This document shows, in pieces, positions 1 to 8,199 of a DNA stretch of 64,000 bases; position 1 is the stretch's first letter, and each line of letters begins with the position of its first letter. Under the pieces are notes generated by a model. The model searched no databases. It was not told where the DNA came from and was given only the letters and a program-made list of their open reading frames with translations. The stretch spans positions 496,001-560,000 of the forward strand of contig NZ_BAAADO010000001.1 in assembly GCF_039522525.1 (NCBI RefSeq). Reading direction: 5' to 3'. Both the position numbers and the translations under genes were made by a program. The DNA comes from Salinibacillus aidingensis (GTDB taxonomy: Bacteria; Bacillota; Bacilli; Bacillales; Alkalibacillaceae).

Positions 1-1323
1 GGTCAAACAGCCATTAATCTGGCAGAGGACTTGAAGAACGCTGGTTTCCATATTGCCGGTACCTCCCTTTCTTCCATTCAAAAGGTGGAAGACAGAGATC
101 AGTTTTATCAAATGCTTACCGAACTGAATATTCCACATATACCTGGCGAGACCATTTATGCCTTTCAGAATGCACATGATGCAGCGCAAACGATTGGTTT
201 TCCCATGCTTGTCCGCCCTTCTTATGTTATTGGTGGAAAAGGAATGAAAGTTATCCAAAATGAAAATCAATTAGATGAATATGTACATGAGCTCGAACAT
301 GAATTATCCGCAAATTCCATTTATCCGCTGCTCATGGATCGTTTTATTACAGGCAAGGAATTCGAAGTGGATGCCGTTTGTGATGGTTCTGACATCATTA
401 TTCCCGGCATTTTTGAACATGTGGAAAAAGCAGGTATTCATTCAGGTGACAGTATGGCCATCTTTCCCGCTCCATCATTAACGGAAAAGGAGAAGGAAAC
501 CATTTTCAACTATACACAAAAAATCTCCTCAAGGCTTAATGCCAAAGGGTTGATGAACATTCAGTTTGTCATGGATGAAGCCACGAAGGACATCTTTGTA
601 CTCGAGGTAAATCCACGAGCTTCAAGAACTGTTCCGATTGTATGCAAAATTACGGGGATTCCCCTTATTGATTTAGCAACAAAGGTTCAATTGGGAGAAC
701 CTCTTCAATCACAATCTTACACATTGGGGCTGCACGATGATATACCTTATTACACCGTTAAAATGCCAATCTTTTCAACGGAAAAACTGAGTGGTGTCGA
801 TCCAATTACAGGGCCTGAAATGAAATCCACCGGAGAAGCCATTGGTATTGGAAAAACCGTCCCACAGGCCATGGCCAAGGCCTTTCATTGGTCAGAAAAC
901 AAGGGAACTGCTCCCGATGAAAAGGACTGGATACTCATGACTGGCAGCCTGGCTGATGATAACAACAGCAGTCAGCTCTGTACGTTTTTAAGAAAGGCAG
1001 GCATCAATATTGCTGCAACACATGAAACTGAACAGACACTAAAACACTATGGAGTTGAGGTTGCTGAAATTCTGACAAAAGAAGAAGCGAAAGATCGATT
1101 CTCGAAAAAAACCTTTACCCTTCTCTTTACAAATCAAATGGAGGACTCATTTCAGCGGGAGCTACGGGAATATGCTTTAAAAAAAGGAATAAAGAGTTTT
1201 ACAGCACCGGAAACCCTAACAGCCTTTCTTATGGCATCAGTCGAGTCCCTTCACCCGCCATTTTCGATACAGAACTATAATAACCTGATAGATTACAATC
1301 AAACGGAGAAGGAGAGTGTTTAA
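1..1323 (+). CDS. carB: carbamoyl-phosphate synthase large subunit, 3' part (partial)
   Basis: Makes carbamoyl phosphate from ammonia or glutamine nitrogen, bicarbonate and 2 ATP, in the cytoplasm together with the small subunit CarA. The frame is open from base 1 (GQTAINLAEDL) with no start codon, so the gene begins outside the window; about 440 residues are visible of the usual 1030-1070. They cover the second ATP-grasp domain (VRPSYVIGGKGMKV and the metal-binding LEVNPRASRTVP) and a C-terminal MGS-like allosteric domain starting near DWILMTGS. The next gene, argF, follows 2 bases after the stop, so this is inferred to be the arginine-specific enzyme (carAB-argF arrangement) rather than the pyrimidine one. 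The family call is certain; the pathway assignment comes from context. Confidence 0.96.
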   Translation, partial: GQTAINLAEDLKNAGFHIAGTSLSSIQKVEDRDQFYQMLTELNIPHIPGETIYAFQNAHDAAQTIGFPMLVRPSYVIGGKGMKVIQNENQLDEYVHELEHELSANSIYPLLMDRFITGKEFEVDAVCDGSDIIIPGIFEHVEKAGIHSGDSMAIFPAPSLTEKEKETIFNYTQKISSRLNAKGLMNIQFVMDEATKDIFVLEVNPRASRTVPIVCKITGIPLIDLATKVQLGEPLQSQSYTLGLHDDIPYYTVKMPIFSTEKLSGVDPITGPEMKSTGEAIGIGKTVPQAMAKAFHWSENKGTAPDEKDWILMTGSLADDNNSSQLCTFLRKAGINIAATHETEQTLKHYGVEVAEILTKEEAKDRFSKKTFTLLFTNQMEDSFQRELREYALKKGIKSFTAPETLTAFLMASVESLHPPFSIQNYNNLIDYNQTEKESV

Positions 1324-1325
1324 TT

Positions 1326-2288
1326 TTGGATATAGCCCTGGATAATACGATTCAATCTATGAAGAATAAAGATTTCCTGACATTAAAGGATTACTCCAAA
1401 CAGGAGATAAACAGTTTACTAAAATTAGCCAGTGAATTAAAGCAACTGCAAAAGCAGGATATACGACCTCAAATGTTAGAAGGAAAAACATTAGGAATGA
1501 TATTCGAAAAAGCTTATACCAGAACACGGGTGTCTTTTGAAGCAGGAATTTATCAATTAGGAGGATCAGGGCTGTTTTTAAACACTCAGGATATTCAGCT
1601 GGGACGTGGAGAAACAATAGCTGACACGGCAAAGGTTCTTTCCTCTTATCTCGATGGGATTATGATCCGTACCTATAGCCAGTCAGCTGTTGAACAGTTG
1701 GCAGAGCATGCAGCCATTCCCGTCATAAATGGACTGACGGATTTGTATCATCCCTGTCAGGTGCTTGCAGATCTTCTGACGATTCAGGAACAAAAAGGAA
1801 GCCTGAGTGGATTAACGTTAACCTACATCGGGGATGGAAATAATATGGCTCACTCGCTTATGATTGGGAGTGCAATAATGGGAATGAATGTTCACATTGT
1901 AAGCCCAAAGGAGTTCCAGCCAAACTCTGCTATTACAGATCAGGCTCAGGCAATAGCTAAACAAAATAATAGCTCGGTTATGGTCACTCAGGATATCCAA
2001 AAAGCTGTACAGGATACAGATATTATCTATACGGATGTATGGGCAAGTATGGGACAGGAAAATGAACAGAAGGAGCGTGCTGAAATCTTCAAGGTCTATC
2101 AGGTCAATGACAGTCTGATGGCCAAGGCTAAGCCAGAGGCTATCTTTATGCACTGTCTGCCTGCGCACCGGGGCGAAGAAGTTACGGCCAGGGTGATTGA
2201 TGGAGAGCAATCTGTAGTATTTGAAGAAGCAGAGAATCGTCTCCATGCACAAAAAGCATTGATGGTCGCACTCATGAGCAATCATTAA
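1326..2288 (+). CDS. argF: ornithine carbamoyltransferase
   Basis: Transfers the carbamoyl group of carbamoyl phosphate to ornithine, giving citrulline (arginine synthesis, cytoplasm). 320 aa, the normal length. Visible motifs are HPCQVLADLLT, DGNNMAHS, the ornithine loop DVWASMGQE and HCLPAHRGEE. The carbamoyl-phosphate loop, normally S-T-R-T-R, reads AYTRTR here, so the usual serine is replaced by tyrosine; see findings. The start is TTG at 1326, placed about 9 bases after an AAGGAGAG ribosome binding site that overlaps the end of carB; an in-frame ATG at 1359 is a possible but less well placed start. It is the last gene of the operon and is followed by a strong terminator. Confidence 0.94.
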   Translation: MDIALDNTIQSMKNKDFLTLKDYSKQEINSLLKLASELKQLQKQDIRPQMLEGKTLGMIFEKAYTRTRVSFEAGIYQLGGSGLFLNTQDIQLGRGETIADTAKVLSSYLDGIMIRTYSQSAVEQLAEHAAIPVINGLTDLYHPCQVLADLLTIQEQKGSLSGLTLTYIGDGNNMAHSLMIGSAIMGMNVHIVSPKEFQPNSAITDQAQAIAKQNNSSVMVTQDIQKAVQDTDIIYTDVWASMGQENEQKERAEIFKVYQVNDSLMAKAKPEAIFMHCLPAHRGEEVTARVIDGEQSVVFEEAENRLHAQKALMVALMSNH

Positions 2289-2302
2289 GTTTCACACATG
2301 TT

Positions 2303-2339
2303 AAAATTCCTCAGGGTATATACCCTGAGGAATTTTTTT
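2303..2339. terminator. bidirectional intrinsic terminator after argF
   Basis: A perfect 16-bp inverted repeat (2303-2318 / 2321-2336, core CCTCAGGGTA) with a 2-base centre, followed by a T-run on the + strand and preceded by an A-run. It ends the carB-argF transcript and could also stop - strand transcription coming from the 6S RNA gene. Confidence 0.9.
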
Positions 2340-2375
2340 CCTGGTGCAGTCAGTTATAAAAAAGATGTCTGTAGA

Positions 2376-2398
2376 TAACAAAACATACGCTTTTGTTA
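2376..2398 (-). terminator. possible terminator of 6S RNA
   Basis: Inverted repeat TAACAAAA/TTTTGTTA with a 7-base loop, downstream of the 6S RNA on the - strand and followed about 15 bases later by a T-rich stretch. The stem is A+T only, so it is a weak candidate. Confidence 0.35.
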
Positions 2399-2408
2399 GC
2401 ACTGTATT

Positions 2409-2612
2409 ATGTATTACAATCCCAATCGTGCCGTCACCCTGTAACGTTTTGAACCCGCTCTCGGCAGGTGGGTGCCCTGTTCCATGCTTTGTACTTCCAC
2501 ACATGTTGGAGGCATGTACGCCACACAGAAACTCCAGGCTCCCTTTTACGTTGTTGTTCGGTCAAAACTGGTTGGTTGTGACGAACACATCAGGATTGCT
2601 ATCTAATTTCTA
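2409..2612 (-). ncRNA. ssrS: 6S RNA (6S-1/bsrA type)
   Basis: 6S RNA binds the housekeeping RNA polymerase holoenzyme and lowers transcription in stationary phase. Read on the - strand the segment begins with a CAATCCTGATGTG block and contains GGGAGCCTG, ACCCACCTGCCGAGAGCGGG and TTCAAAACGTT. It closes with GGGATTG, which pairs with the 5' CAATCC, giving a long rod of about 190-200 nt with an open centre. That size and the place directly downstream of aspS on the same strand match bsrA of B. subtilis as I know it. The ends are estimated. No open reading frame in the segment looks genuine. A weak A+T hairpin at 2376-2398 could end the transcript. Assigned from remembered motif likeness and location; a covariance-model search was not possible. 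Confidence 0.8.
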
Positions 2613-2691
2613 TTGCAATTGAATCTTAGCATAATACCCCTGTTTATTTCAAGGCATTATATTATGGTAAGATTACAAGTTTTTAACAATT

Positions 2692-4464
2692 TTATTTCAC
2701 TTCCCGATTAGAAAGCTTTAACTTTAACTCCTGTAACTGATTCTCATCCACTTCAGAAGGTGCTTCCGTTAATAAATCGGATGCAGATGCCGTTTTAGGA
2801 AAGAGAATAGTATCTCTTAAATTATCTCTTCCAGCCAATAGCATGATAAAACGATCAAAGCCAAGAGCAATTCCTCCATGTGGCGGAGCTCCATACTGTA
2901 ATGCTTCCATTAGAAAACCAAACTGTTCATTGGCTTCATCTTTTGTAAATCCAAGGGCTTCAAACATCTTCTCCTGAAGCTCGTAATCATGAATACGAAG
3001 GGAACCGCCTCCTAATTCATACCCATTAAGAACTAAATCATAGGCCTCTGCTTTCATTTCTTCAGGAGCGTCATTAAACTTTTCCAGTGCGCCAGGGGCA
3101 GGCATTGTAAATGGATGATGAGCCGCAAAATATCGTTCAGAGTCTTCATCATATTCAAGTAATGGCCAGTCGGTTACCCACAGGAAATTAAATTTCGCTT
3201 TATCAATTAAGTTGAGCTCACGGCCCAGCTTCAGACGAAGGGCGCCCAGACTTTCATAAACCACCGTTGTTTTATCAGCAACGAATAAAAGAAGATCGCC
3301 ATTTTCGACATCCATGGTTTCCTTTATACCGTTTACTTCCTCTTCAGACAGGAATTTTGAGATAGGTCCTGTTAACCCGTTATCTTCCGCTTTTAACCAG
3401 GCCAGACCTTGAGCACCGTAAATTTTCACAAAGTCCGTTAATTGGTCAATATTTTTTCTTGAATACGCAGAAGCCTGCCCTTTCACATTGATTCCACTGA
3501 CTTTTCCACCGGATTCAACAGCCGTGCGGAATACTTTGAAATCAGAGTTCTGCACGACTTCAGATACGCTATTGAGCTCTAGGCCAAAACGGGTATCAGG
3601 TTTATCAGAACCATAACGTTCCATAGCTTCATCATATTTCATTCTTGGAAATGGTGTTGAAATATCCAGTCCTTTAACTTCCTTCATTACCTTCTTCATC
3701 ATGCGTTCCATCATGTCCATAATATCCTCTTTAGACATAAAGGAGGTTTCAATATCGACCTGAGTAAATTCCGGCTGACGGTCTGCGCGCAGGTCTTCAT
3801 CACGGAAGCAGCGGGCAATTTGATAATATTTTTCAAAGCCGGATATCATAATCAGCTGTTTAAACAACTGAGGGGACTGTGGCAATGCATAAAATTCTCC
3901 CGGGTGTACACGGCTGGGTACTAAATAGTCTCTTGCCCCTTCTGGTGTGCTTTTCGTTAACATAGGCGTTTCCATCTCCAGGAAGTCCTCATTGTTCAGG
4001 AAATTCCGGATTGCCTGTGTGGTCTGATGACGGAGCTTAAACGTTTCCTGCATCGGTTTCCTTCTAAGATCCAGATAACGATACTTCAGACGAACTTCCT
4101 CTGTTGTATCTGATTCTTCCTCTAAAGTAAACGGTGGTGTTTTTGATTTATTCAGGATCGTTAATTCCTTCGCTTCCACTTCAAGTGCACCGGTTGGCAT
4201 ATTCTCATTAATGGTGTCTTCTTCTCTCGCAACCACTTTCCCTGTTACTTCAATGACAAACTCGCTGCGTACTGAGTCTGCTTTTGCCAAGGCGTCTGGG
4301 CTGATGGAAGGATTAAACACAATCTGCACCAATCCTGAAACATCACGCAGGTCAATAAAAATTAATCCACCAAGATCACGACGCTTCTGTACCCATCCTT
4401 TTAACAGGACCTCTTCACCAATGTTTGCTTTCGTTAAATTTCCACAATAAAAGCGTTCACTCAT
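2692..4464 (-). CDS. aspS: aspartyl-tRNA synthetase
   Basis: Charges tRNA-Asp with aspartate using ATP. 590 aa, as expected for the bacterial-type enzyme with an extra GAD domain. The N-terminal OB-fold anticodon-binding domain is seen in GWVQKRRDLGGLIFIDLRD (about residues 22-40). Class II motif 2 is FRDEDLRADRQPEFTQ and motif 3 is GIALGFDRFIMLLAG near the C terminus. The ATG at 4464 lies inside the end of hisS (8-base overlap) after AAGGAGG, so the two are one operon with likely translational coupling, controlled by the T-box upstream of hisS. Downstream on the same strand lies 6S RNA. Confidence 0.98.
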   Translation of the reverse strand: MSERFYCGNLTKANIGEEVLLKGWVQKRRDLGGLIFIDLRDVSGLVQIVFNPSISPDALAKADSVRSEFVIEVTGKVVAREEDTINENMPTGALEVEAKELTILNKSKTPPFTLEEESDTTEEVRLKYRYLDLRRKPMQETFKLRHQTTQAIRNFLNNEDFLEMETPMLTKSTPEGARDYLVPSRVHPGEFYALPQSPQLFKQLIMISGFEKYYQIARCFRDEDLRADRQPEFTQVDIETSFMSKEDIMDMMERMMKKVMKEVKGLDISTPFPRMKYDEAMERYGSDKPDTRFGLELNSVSEVVQNSDFKVFRTAVESGGKVSGINVKGQASAYSRKNIDQLTDFVKIYGAQGLAWLKAEDNGLTGPISKFLSEEEVNGIKETMDVENGDLLLFVADKTTVVYESLGALRLKLGRELNLIDKAKFNFLWVTDWPLLEYDEDSERYFAAHHPFTMPAPGALEKFNDAPEEMKAEAYDLVLNGYELGGGSLRIHDYELQEKMFEALGFTKDEANEQFGFLMEALQYGAPPHGGIALGFDRFIMLLAGRDNLRDTILFPKTASASDLLTEAPSEVDENQLQELKLKLSNREVK

Positions 4465-5743
4465 TCTCTGTTCCTCCTTGTACAGCCTTTTTTAAGTAGG
4501 AGGCAACCTGATCTAATGGCTGATCACTCTGCTCTCCTGTTTCCATATTTTTAATGGCTACTTTGCCTTCATTTAATTCGTCTTCGCCCATAACAATCAC
4601 ATAACGGGCTTTTAACCGATCTGCAGCTTTGAATTGTGCCTTCATCTTTTTATCCATATAGTCCATATCCGTTTTTATCCCCTGATGTCTTAAGGAAAGC
4701 TGCAATTTCACAGCTTCTTTCTTAGCCAGATCTCCCATCGCTGCAATATAGCAATCAATGGCTTCATCAAATGGAAGATTAATGTTTTCAGCATCTAAAG
4801 CGAGCAATAAACGTTCGATACTCAAAGCAAATCCTATACCAGGGGTTTCAGGACCGCCCAGTTCCTCAACAAGTCCGTTATAACGACCGCCGCCGGATAA
4901 TGTAGTAATCGCGCCAAATCCTTCAGCATCACTCATGATTTCAAATGCAGTATGATTATAGTAGTCCAGACCTCTTACCAGATTAGGGTCTACCACATAA
5001 TCAATTCCCATTTGCTCCAGATAGGTTTTCACCTGTTCAAAATAGGTATGGGAATACTCATTCAAATAATCCATAATGGAAGGGGCTGTTTCCATCGCCG
5101 GGTGGTTTCGGTCCACCTTACAATCTAAAACCCGTAAAGGATTTTTTTCGAGACGATTTTGGCAATCCTGACATAGCTCCTCTTTATGTGGTGTGAAGTG
5201 CTCGATTAAAGCATTACGATGGTTGGTCCGGCTCTCCATATCACCAAGACTATTGATCACTAATTTTAATGATTTTAACCCTAAGGATTTGTAGCAGTCC
5301 AGAGCGAAAGCCAGCACTTCAGCATCAATCGCAGGGTCAGCACTTCCTAAAGCTTCGATTCCAAACTGTACAAACTGACGTGTACGCCCTTTTTGCGGAC
5401 GTTCATAACGAAACATAGGTCCAAAATAGAATAATTTAGTTGGCTGCTGGGGTGCGCCATGCATTTTATTTTCAACGTAAGAACGTACTACAGACGCTGT
5501 TCCCTCAGGTCTCAAGGTAAGGCTTCTTCCTCCCCGATCAGTAAAAGTGTACATTTCCTTTTGGACAATGTCTGTCGTGTCACCTACCCCTCTTTGAAAT
5601 AATTCTGTGCGTTCAAATATAGGGGTTCGAATCTCATGGTAGTTATACAAACTCGCTAATTCCTGAAGCTTTTGTTCGACATACTGCCATTTTTTGGACT
5701 GTTCTGGTAAGATGTCTTCTGTCCCTCTTGGTACGTTAATCAT
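4457..5743 (-). CDS. hisS: histidyl-tRNA synthetase
   Basis: Charges tRNA-His with histidine. 428 aa from the ATG at 5743 (sequence MINVPRGTEDILP), which is preceded by GGAGGAGCAAGG; an 11-codon upstream extension of the frame has no ribosome site of its own and does not resemble the family. Class II signatures are RGTED at the N terminus, FRYERPQKGRTRQF (motif 2), the histidine-specific LVRGLDYYNHTAFE and SGGGRYNGLVEELGG. The C-terminal 90 residues form the anticodon-binding domain. First gene of the hisS-aspS operon, under a T-box leader. Confidence 0.98.
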   Translation of the reverse strand: MINVPRGTEDILPEQSKKWQYVEQKLQELASLYNYHEIRTPIFERTELFQRGVGDTTDIVQKEMYTFTDRGGRSLTLRPEGTASVVRSYVENKMHGAPQQPTKLFYFGPMFRYERPQKGRTRQFVQFGIEALGSADPAIDAEVLAFALDCYKSLGLKSLKLVINSLGDMESRTNHRNALIEHFTPHKEELCQDCQNRLEKNPLRVLDCKVDRNHPAMETAPSIMDYLNEYSHTYFEQVKTYLEQMGIDYVVDPNLVRGLDYYNHTAFEIMSDAEGFGAITTLSGGGRYNGLVEELGGPETPGIGFALSIERLLLALDAENINLPFDEAIDCYIAAMGDLAKKEAVKLQLSLRHQGIKTDMDYMDKKMKAQFKAADRLKARYVIVMGEDELNEGKVAIKNMETGEQSDQPLDQVASYLKKAVQGGTENE

Positions 5744-5828
5744 CCTTGCTCCTCCTTCGTTATATGTAAAATACATACCATAAAATGTCGTATAAACATC
5801 AACTGCTGGAATCCTTTTAGAAGAAATA

Positions 5829-6105
5829 AAAAAATCCCGTCCCTTTCAAAGAAAAGGGACGGGATTTCACCCGCGTTGCCACCCTAAGTTGAAGCAGTAT
5901 AATCCTTGGGATCATTGCTTCCCCTTAATTTCCATTAACGCATGGGTAACGTCTGCATCTAATAAGACTCACCGTTCGATACAGAACCTCCAGAATGTCT
6001 TTCATTAAGGGAGTATGGAGAAATGCTCACAGCCCGGGGCATTTCCTCTCTGGCCACCTCTTCCTTAATTACTCTTTCCTTCACAGGATTTCCGTACTAT
6101 AATTT
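5829..6105 (-). promoter_or_regulatory. T-box riboswitch of hisS-aspS
   Basis: The - strand shows the full T-box layout. There is a Stem I region with AGAGAGGAAATGC pairing to GCATTTCT. The conserved T-box AGGGTGGCAACGCGGGT lies at 5869-5885. A terminator hairpin (15-bp stem 5832-5846 / 5853-5867) is followed by a U-run. Uncharged tRNA is expected to stabilise the antiterminator and allow read-through into hisS. By position relative to the valS leader in this same window, the specifier is GAC (Asp) at 5997-5999, within GACAU, which also contains an overlapping CAU (His). Confidence 0.93.
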
Positions 6106-6119
6106 TTGAATTGATTATA

Positions 6120-6148
6120 ACTATAATGTTGTGAAGACTAAATGTCAA
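6120..6148 (-). promoter_or_regulatory. sigma-A promoter of hisS-aspS
   Basis: TTGACA (6143-6148) and TATAGT (6120-6125) with a 17-base spacer, directly upstream of the T-box leader. The stop codon of the preceding small gene lies inside the -35 box. Confidence 0.75.
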
Positions 6149-6321
6149 GAACGAGTTAGCCTTTCTTTTAAGTTTTTTACATCTTTTAAGGATAAACCAA
6201 ATTCCTGCGCCAATTCCATTGAAGACTGTTCCTTTTCCGAGTTCATAAAGTGATGGAAATCGATTTGAAAAATTCCCTGATCTGAATAAGATAGTGCATT
6301 ACGGTTTCCGCTTGTTCTCAT
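6145..6321 (-). CDS. small conserved-looking protein upstream of hisS
   Basis: 58 aa, starting at an ATG (6321) preceded by GGAGGTTCCTCAC, an excellent ribosome binding site. The frame extends 5 codons further to a GTG that overlaps that site and is not used. The C-terminal half (ELAQEFGLSLKDVKNLKERL) looks like a helix-turn-helix or sigma-factor region 4-like helix pair; no signal peptide or membrane segment is present. Function unknown. Its last codons overlap the -35 box of the hisS promoter. It is divergent from the amidase gene at 6494. The strong ribosome site and the protein-like composition argue that it is real. Confidence 0.65.
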   Translation of the reverse strand: MRTSGNRNALSYSDQGIFQIDFHHFMNSEKEQSSMELAQEFGLSLKDVKNLKERLTRS

Positions 6322-6493
6322 GTGAGGAACCTCCACTCTTTGGTTTTGTTCTTAGCTTGTTCAATAAGGAGAATTTATTTACAATAAATTTAGGAATTTT
6401 TCCAGGTGATTCAAGCCTTAAACAGGATTTATACTTAGTGAGACTTCTATCAGTAAGTGGTTTTACAATATACGTCATATAGTGAGGGGAAAA

Positions 6494-7561
6494 ATGATGA
6501 AAAAAAGAATGATACTACTTAGCTTAGTTATAATTGTGGTTCTCAGTACCGTTTTGCAGCTTGCTCCTTCTTCCCGGGAGTCTCATGTATACGCTGAGGA
6601 AGGAATAATTACCGCAGATGATTTAAATGTCAGAAGTGGCCCAGGATTGGAATATGACGTTATCGGACAAGCCAGTCAAAATACATCAGTGCAAATTCTG
6701 GAACAATCCGGGAATTGGTTTAAGGTGCAATTTCAGAATTTCGCAGGCTGGGTTTCAGGGGATTATGTTCGTCAAAGTCCTGAGCAATCTCAATCACTGG
6801 AGACTTTGCATATTTCAGTAAAGGATACGGAAATTGTCGTACATACCGAACCTTCCATCACCAGTCCAACTATTAAAAAAATCAGTTCCGGTCAAACCTA
6901 TCCTATTACTGATAAAAAGAAGAATTGGTATCAGATTCAATTCACAAATGGGGATCGTGGATGGGTAGCAAAATGGCTTGTTGAATCCAGTTCAGACCGT
7001 CAGGATGAAGAGCAGACGAACCCGTTAAAAGGCAAGGTGATTATTGTTGATGCCGGACACGGAGGAGCAGATACAGGAACAATCAGTGCCTCAGGAGATT
7101 ACGAAAAGTTTGTTACAACTGTTACAGCCAGGACGCTTGCAAATAAATTGGAAACATTGGGTGCCCGTCCGGTTCTGACAAGAACAAATGATACATTTTT
7201 ACCTTTGGAAAACCGAGTGGCTCACGCACAGACATACCAGGCACATGCTTTTATAAGCATACACTATAACAGCTCACCCCAGTTCCCGAGTGTAAACGGA
7301 ATCGGAACTTATTATTATCACGATCGACAAAAACCCCTGGCAACCAGTATACACCAGGAGGTTCTCAAAACGACAGGATCCAGTGATCGGAAGGTTAAGT
7401 TTGGCAACTATATGGTCATCAGAGAAAATCAAAGGCCCGCGGTATTAATCGAATTAGGATTCTTATCAAATCAACAGGAGGAAGCAAAAGTTAATACGAA
7501 ATCCTTTCAGGAAAAAGCAACAAATGGGATTATCCGCGGATTAAGGAAGTATTTCAAATGA
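6494..7561 (+). CDS. N-acetylmuramoyl-L-alanine amidase with SH3b domains
   Basis: Exported cell-wall hydrolase cleaving the amide bond between MurNAc and L-alanine of peptidoglycan. A signal peptide or signal anchor occupies residues 1-35 (MMKKRMILLSLVIIVVLS). A bacterial SH3 domain spans about 40-95 (NVRSGPGLEYDVIG, GWVSGDYV). A second, more divergent one follows at about 105-160 (DRGWVAKWLV). The C-terminal zinc amidase_3 domain shows IVDAGHGG, SIHYNSS and the catalytic ELGFLSN. Both ATG codons at 6494 and 6497 follow a GAGGGG site; the second has the better spacing. This type of gene lies next to hisS in B. subtilis too (yrvJ). The SH3b plus amidase layout also resembles LytH. Confidence 0.93.
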   Translation: MMKKRMILLSLVIIVVLSTVLQLAPSSRESHVYAEEGIITADDLNVRSGPGLEYDVIGQASQNTSVQILEQSGNWFKVQFQNFAGWVSGDYVRQSPEQSQSLETLHISVKDTEIVVHTEPSITSPTIKKISSGQTYPITDKKKNWYQIQFTNGDRGWVAKWLVESSSDRQDEEQTNPLKGKVIIVDAGHGGADTGTISASGDYEKFVTTVTARTLANKLETLGARPVLTRTNDTFLPLENRVAHAQTYQAHAFISIHYNSSPQFPSVNGIGTYYYHDRQKPLATSIHQEVLKTTGSSDRKVKFGNYMVIRENQRPAVLIELGFLSNQQEEAKVNTKSFQEKATNGIIRGLRKYFK

Positions 7562-7672
7562 GACAACCTCGATTCCATTTTTGGGTTTCGTTTAATTTGT
7601 AGTGAGTAAAAGGCTGCATGTTTTCCACCATCCTTTTACCCTTTACTATCTCCACATTTCTATAATATTTAC

Positions 7673-7715
7673 GAAAAAAATGAGCATCGAATTGCAAGCC
7701 AATTCGATGCTCATT
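7673..7715 (-). terminator. terminator of relA-dtd
   Basis: Perfect 16-bp stem (7679-7694 / 7700-7715, AATGAGCATCGAATTG) with a 5-base loop, followed on the - strand by seven T. It lies 24 bases after the dtd stop. Confidence 0.92.
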
Positions 7716-7738
7716 AAGCTACTTTTATATGTTCCTGC

Positions 7739-8191
7739 TTATTTACGGTCATCACTGTCGATAATCAATGTCACAGGCCCCTCATTCGTTAAGCTGACAT
7801 CCATCATTGCTCCAAACTCACCGGTTTCTACAGGAATACCTTTAGATTCAACAAGAGCATTAAACTTATTATACAACTGTTCAGCCGGCTCAGGCTTTGC
7901 TGCTTTCATAAAATTAGGTCTTCTACCTTTTCTGGTATCTCCGTATAATGTGAACTGAGAGATAGATAATACGGACCCTTTAACATCCTTTAAAGACAGG
8001 TTCATTTTCTCATTTTCGTCCTCGAAAATTCGCAGGTTCACACATTTATCCGCAATATATTCACAATCTGATTCATCATCCTCATGGGTTACACCCAGGA
8101 GGACCACAAGTCCATTCTCAATTTGTCCGGTTATTTCTTCATCTACTTTTACATTTGCCTGATTGACTTTTTGAATAACAGCTTTCATCAT
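7739..8191 (-). CDS. dtd: D-aminoacyl-tRNA deacylase
   Basis: Hydrolyses D-amino acids wrongly attached to tRNA (for example D-Tyr-tRNA), protecting translation. 150 aa, the full family length. The two active-site motifs are present: SQFTLYGDTRKGRRPNF (about residues 78-94) and NEGPVTLIIDS near the C terminus, where NxGPVT is the usual form. Two ATG codons (8191 and 8188) follow AAGGAG; either could be used. It lies 9 bases after relA and is co-transcribed with it, as in B. subtilis. Confidence 0.97.
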   Translation of the reverse strand: MMKAVIQKVNQANVKVDEEITGQIENGLVVLLGVTHEDDESDCEYIADKCVNLRIFEDENEKMNLSLKDVKGSVLSISQFTLYGDTRKGRRPNFMKAAKPEPAEQLYNKFNALVESKGIPVETGEFGAMMDVSLTNEGPVTLIIDSDDRK

Positions 8192-8199
8192 TAATCTCC

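Noticed and set aside
1818..2285. 155-codon open frame opposite argF
   Set aside because: Antisense shadow of argF, rich in Cys and His as such shadows often are.
2344..2622. Open frames of 67-92 codons on both strands across the 6S RNA segment
   Set aside because: No ribosome sites, and the conserved RNA rod explains the sequence better.
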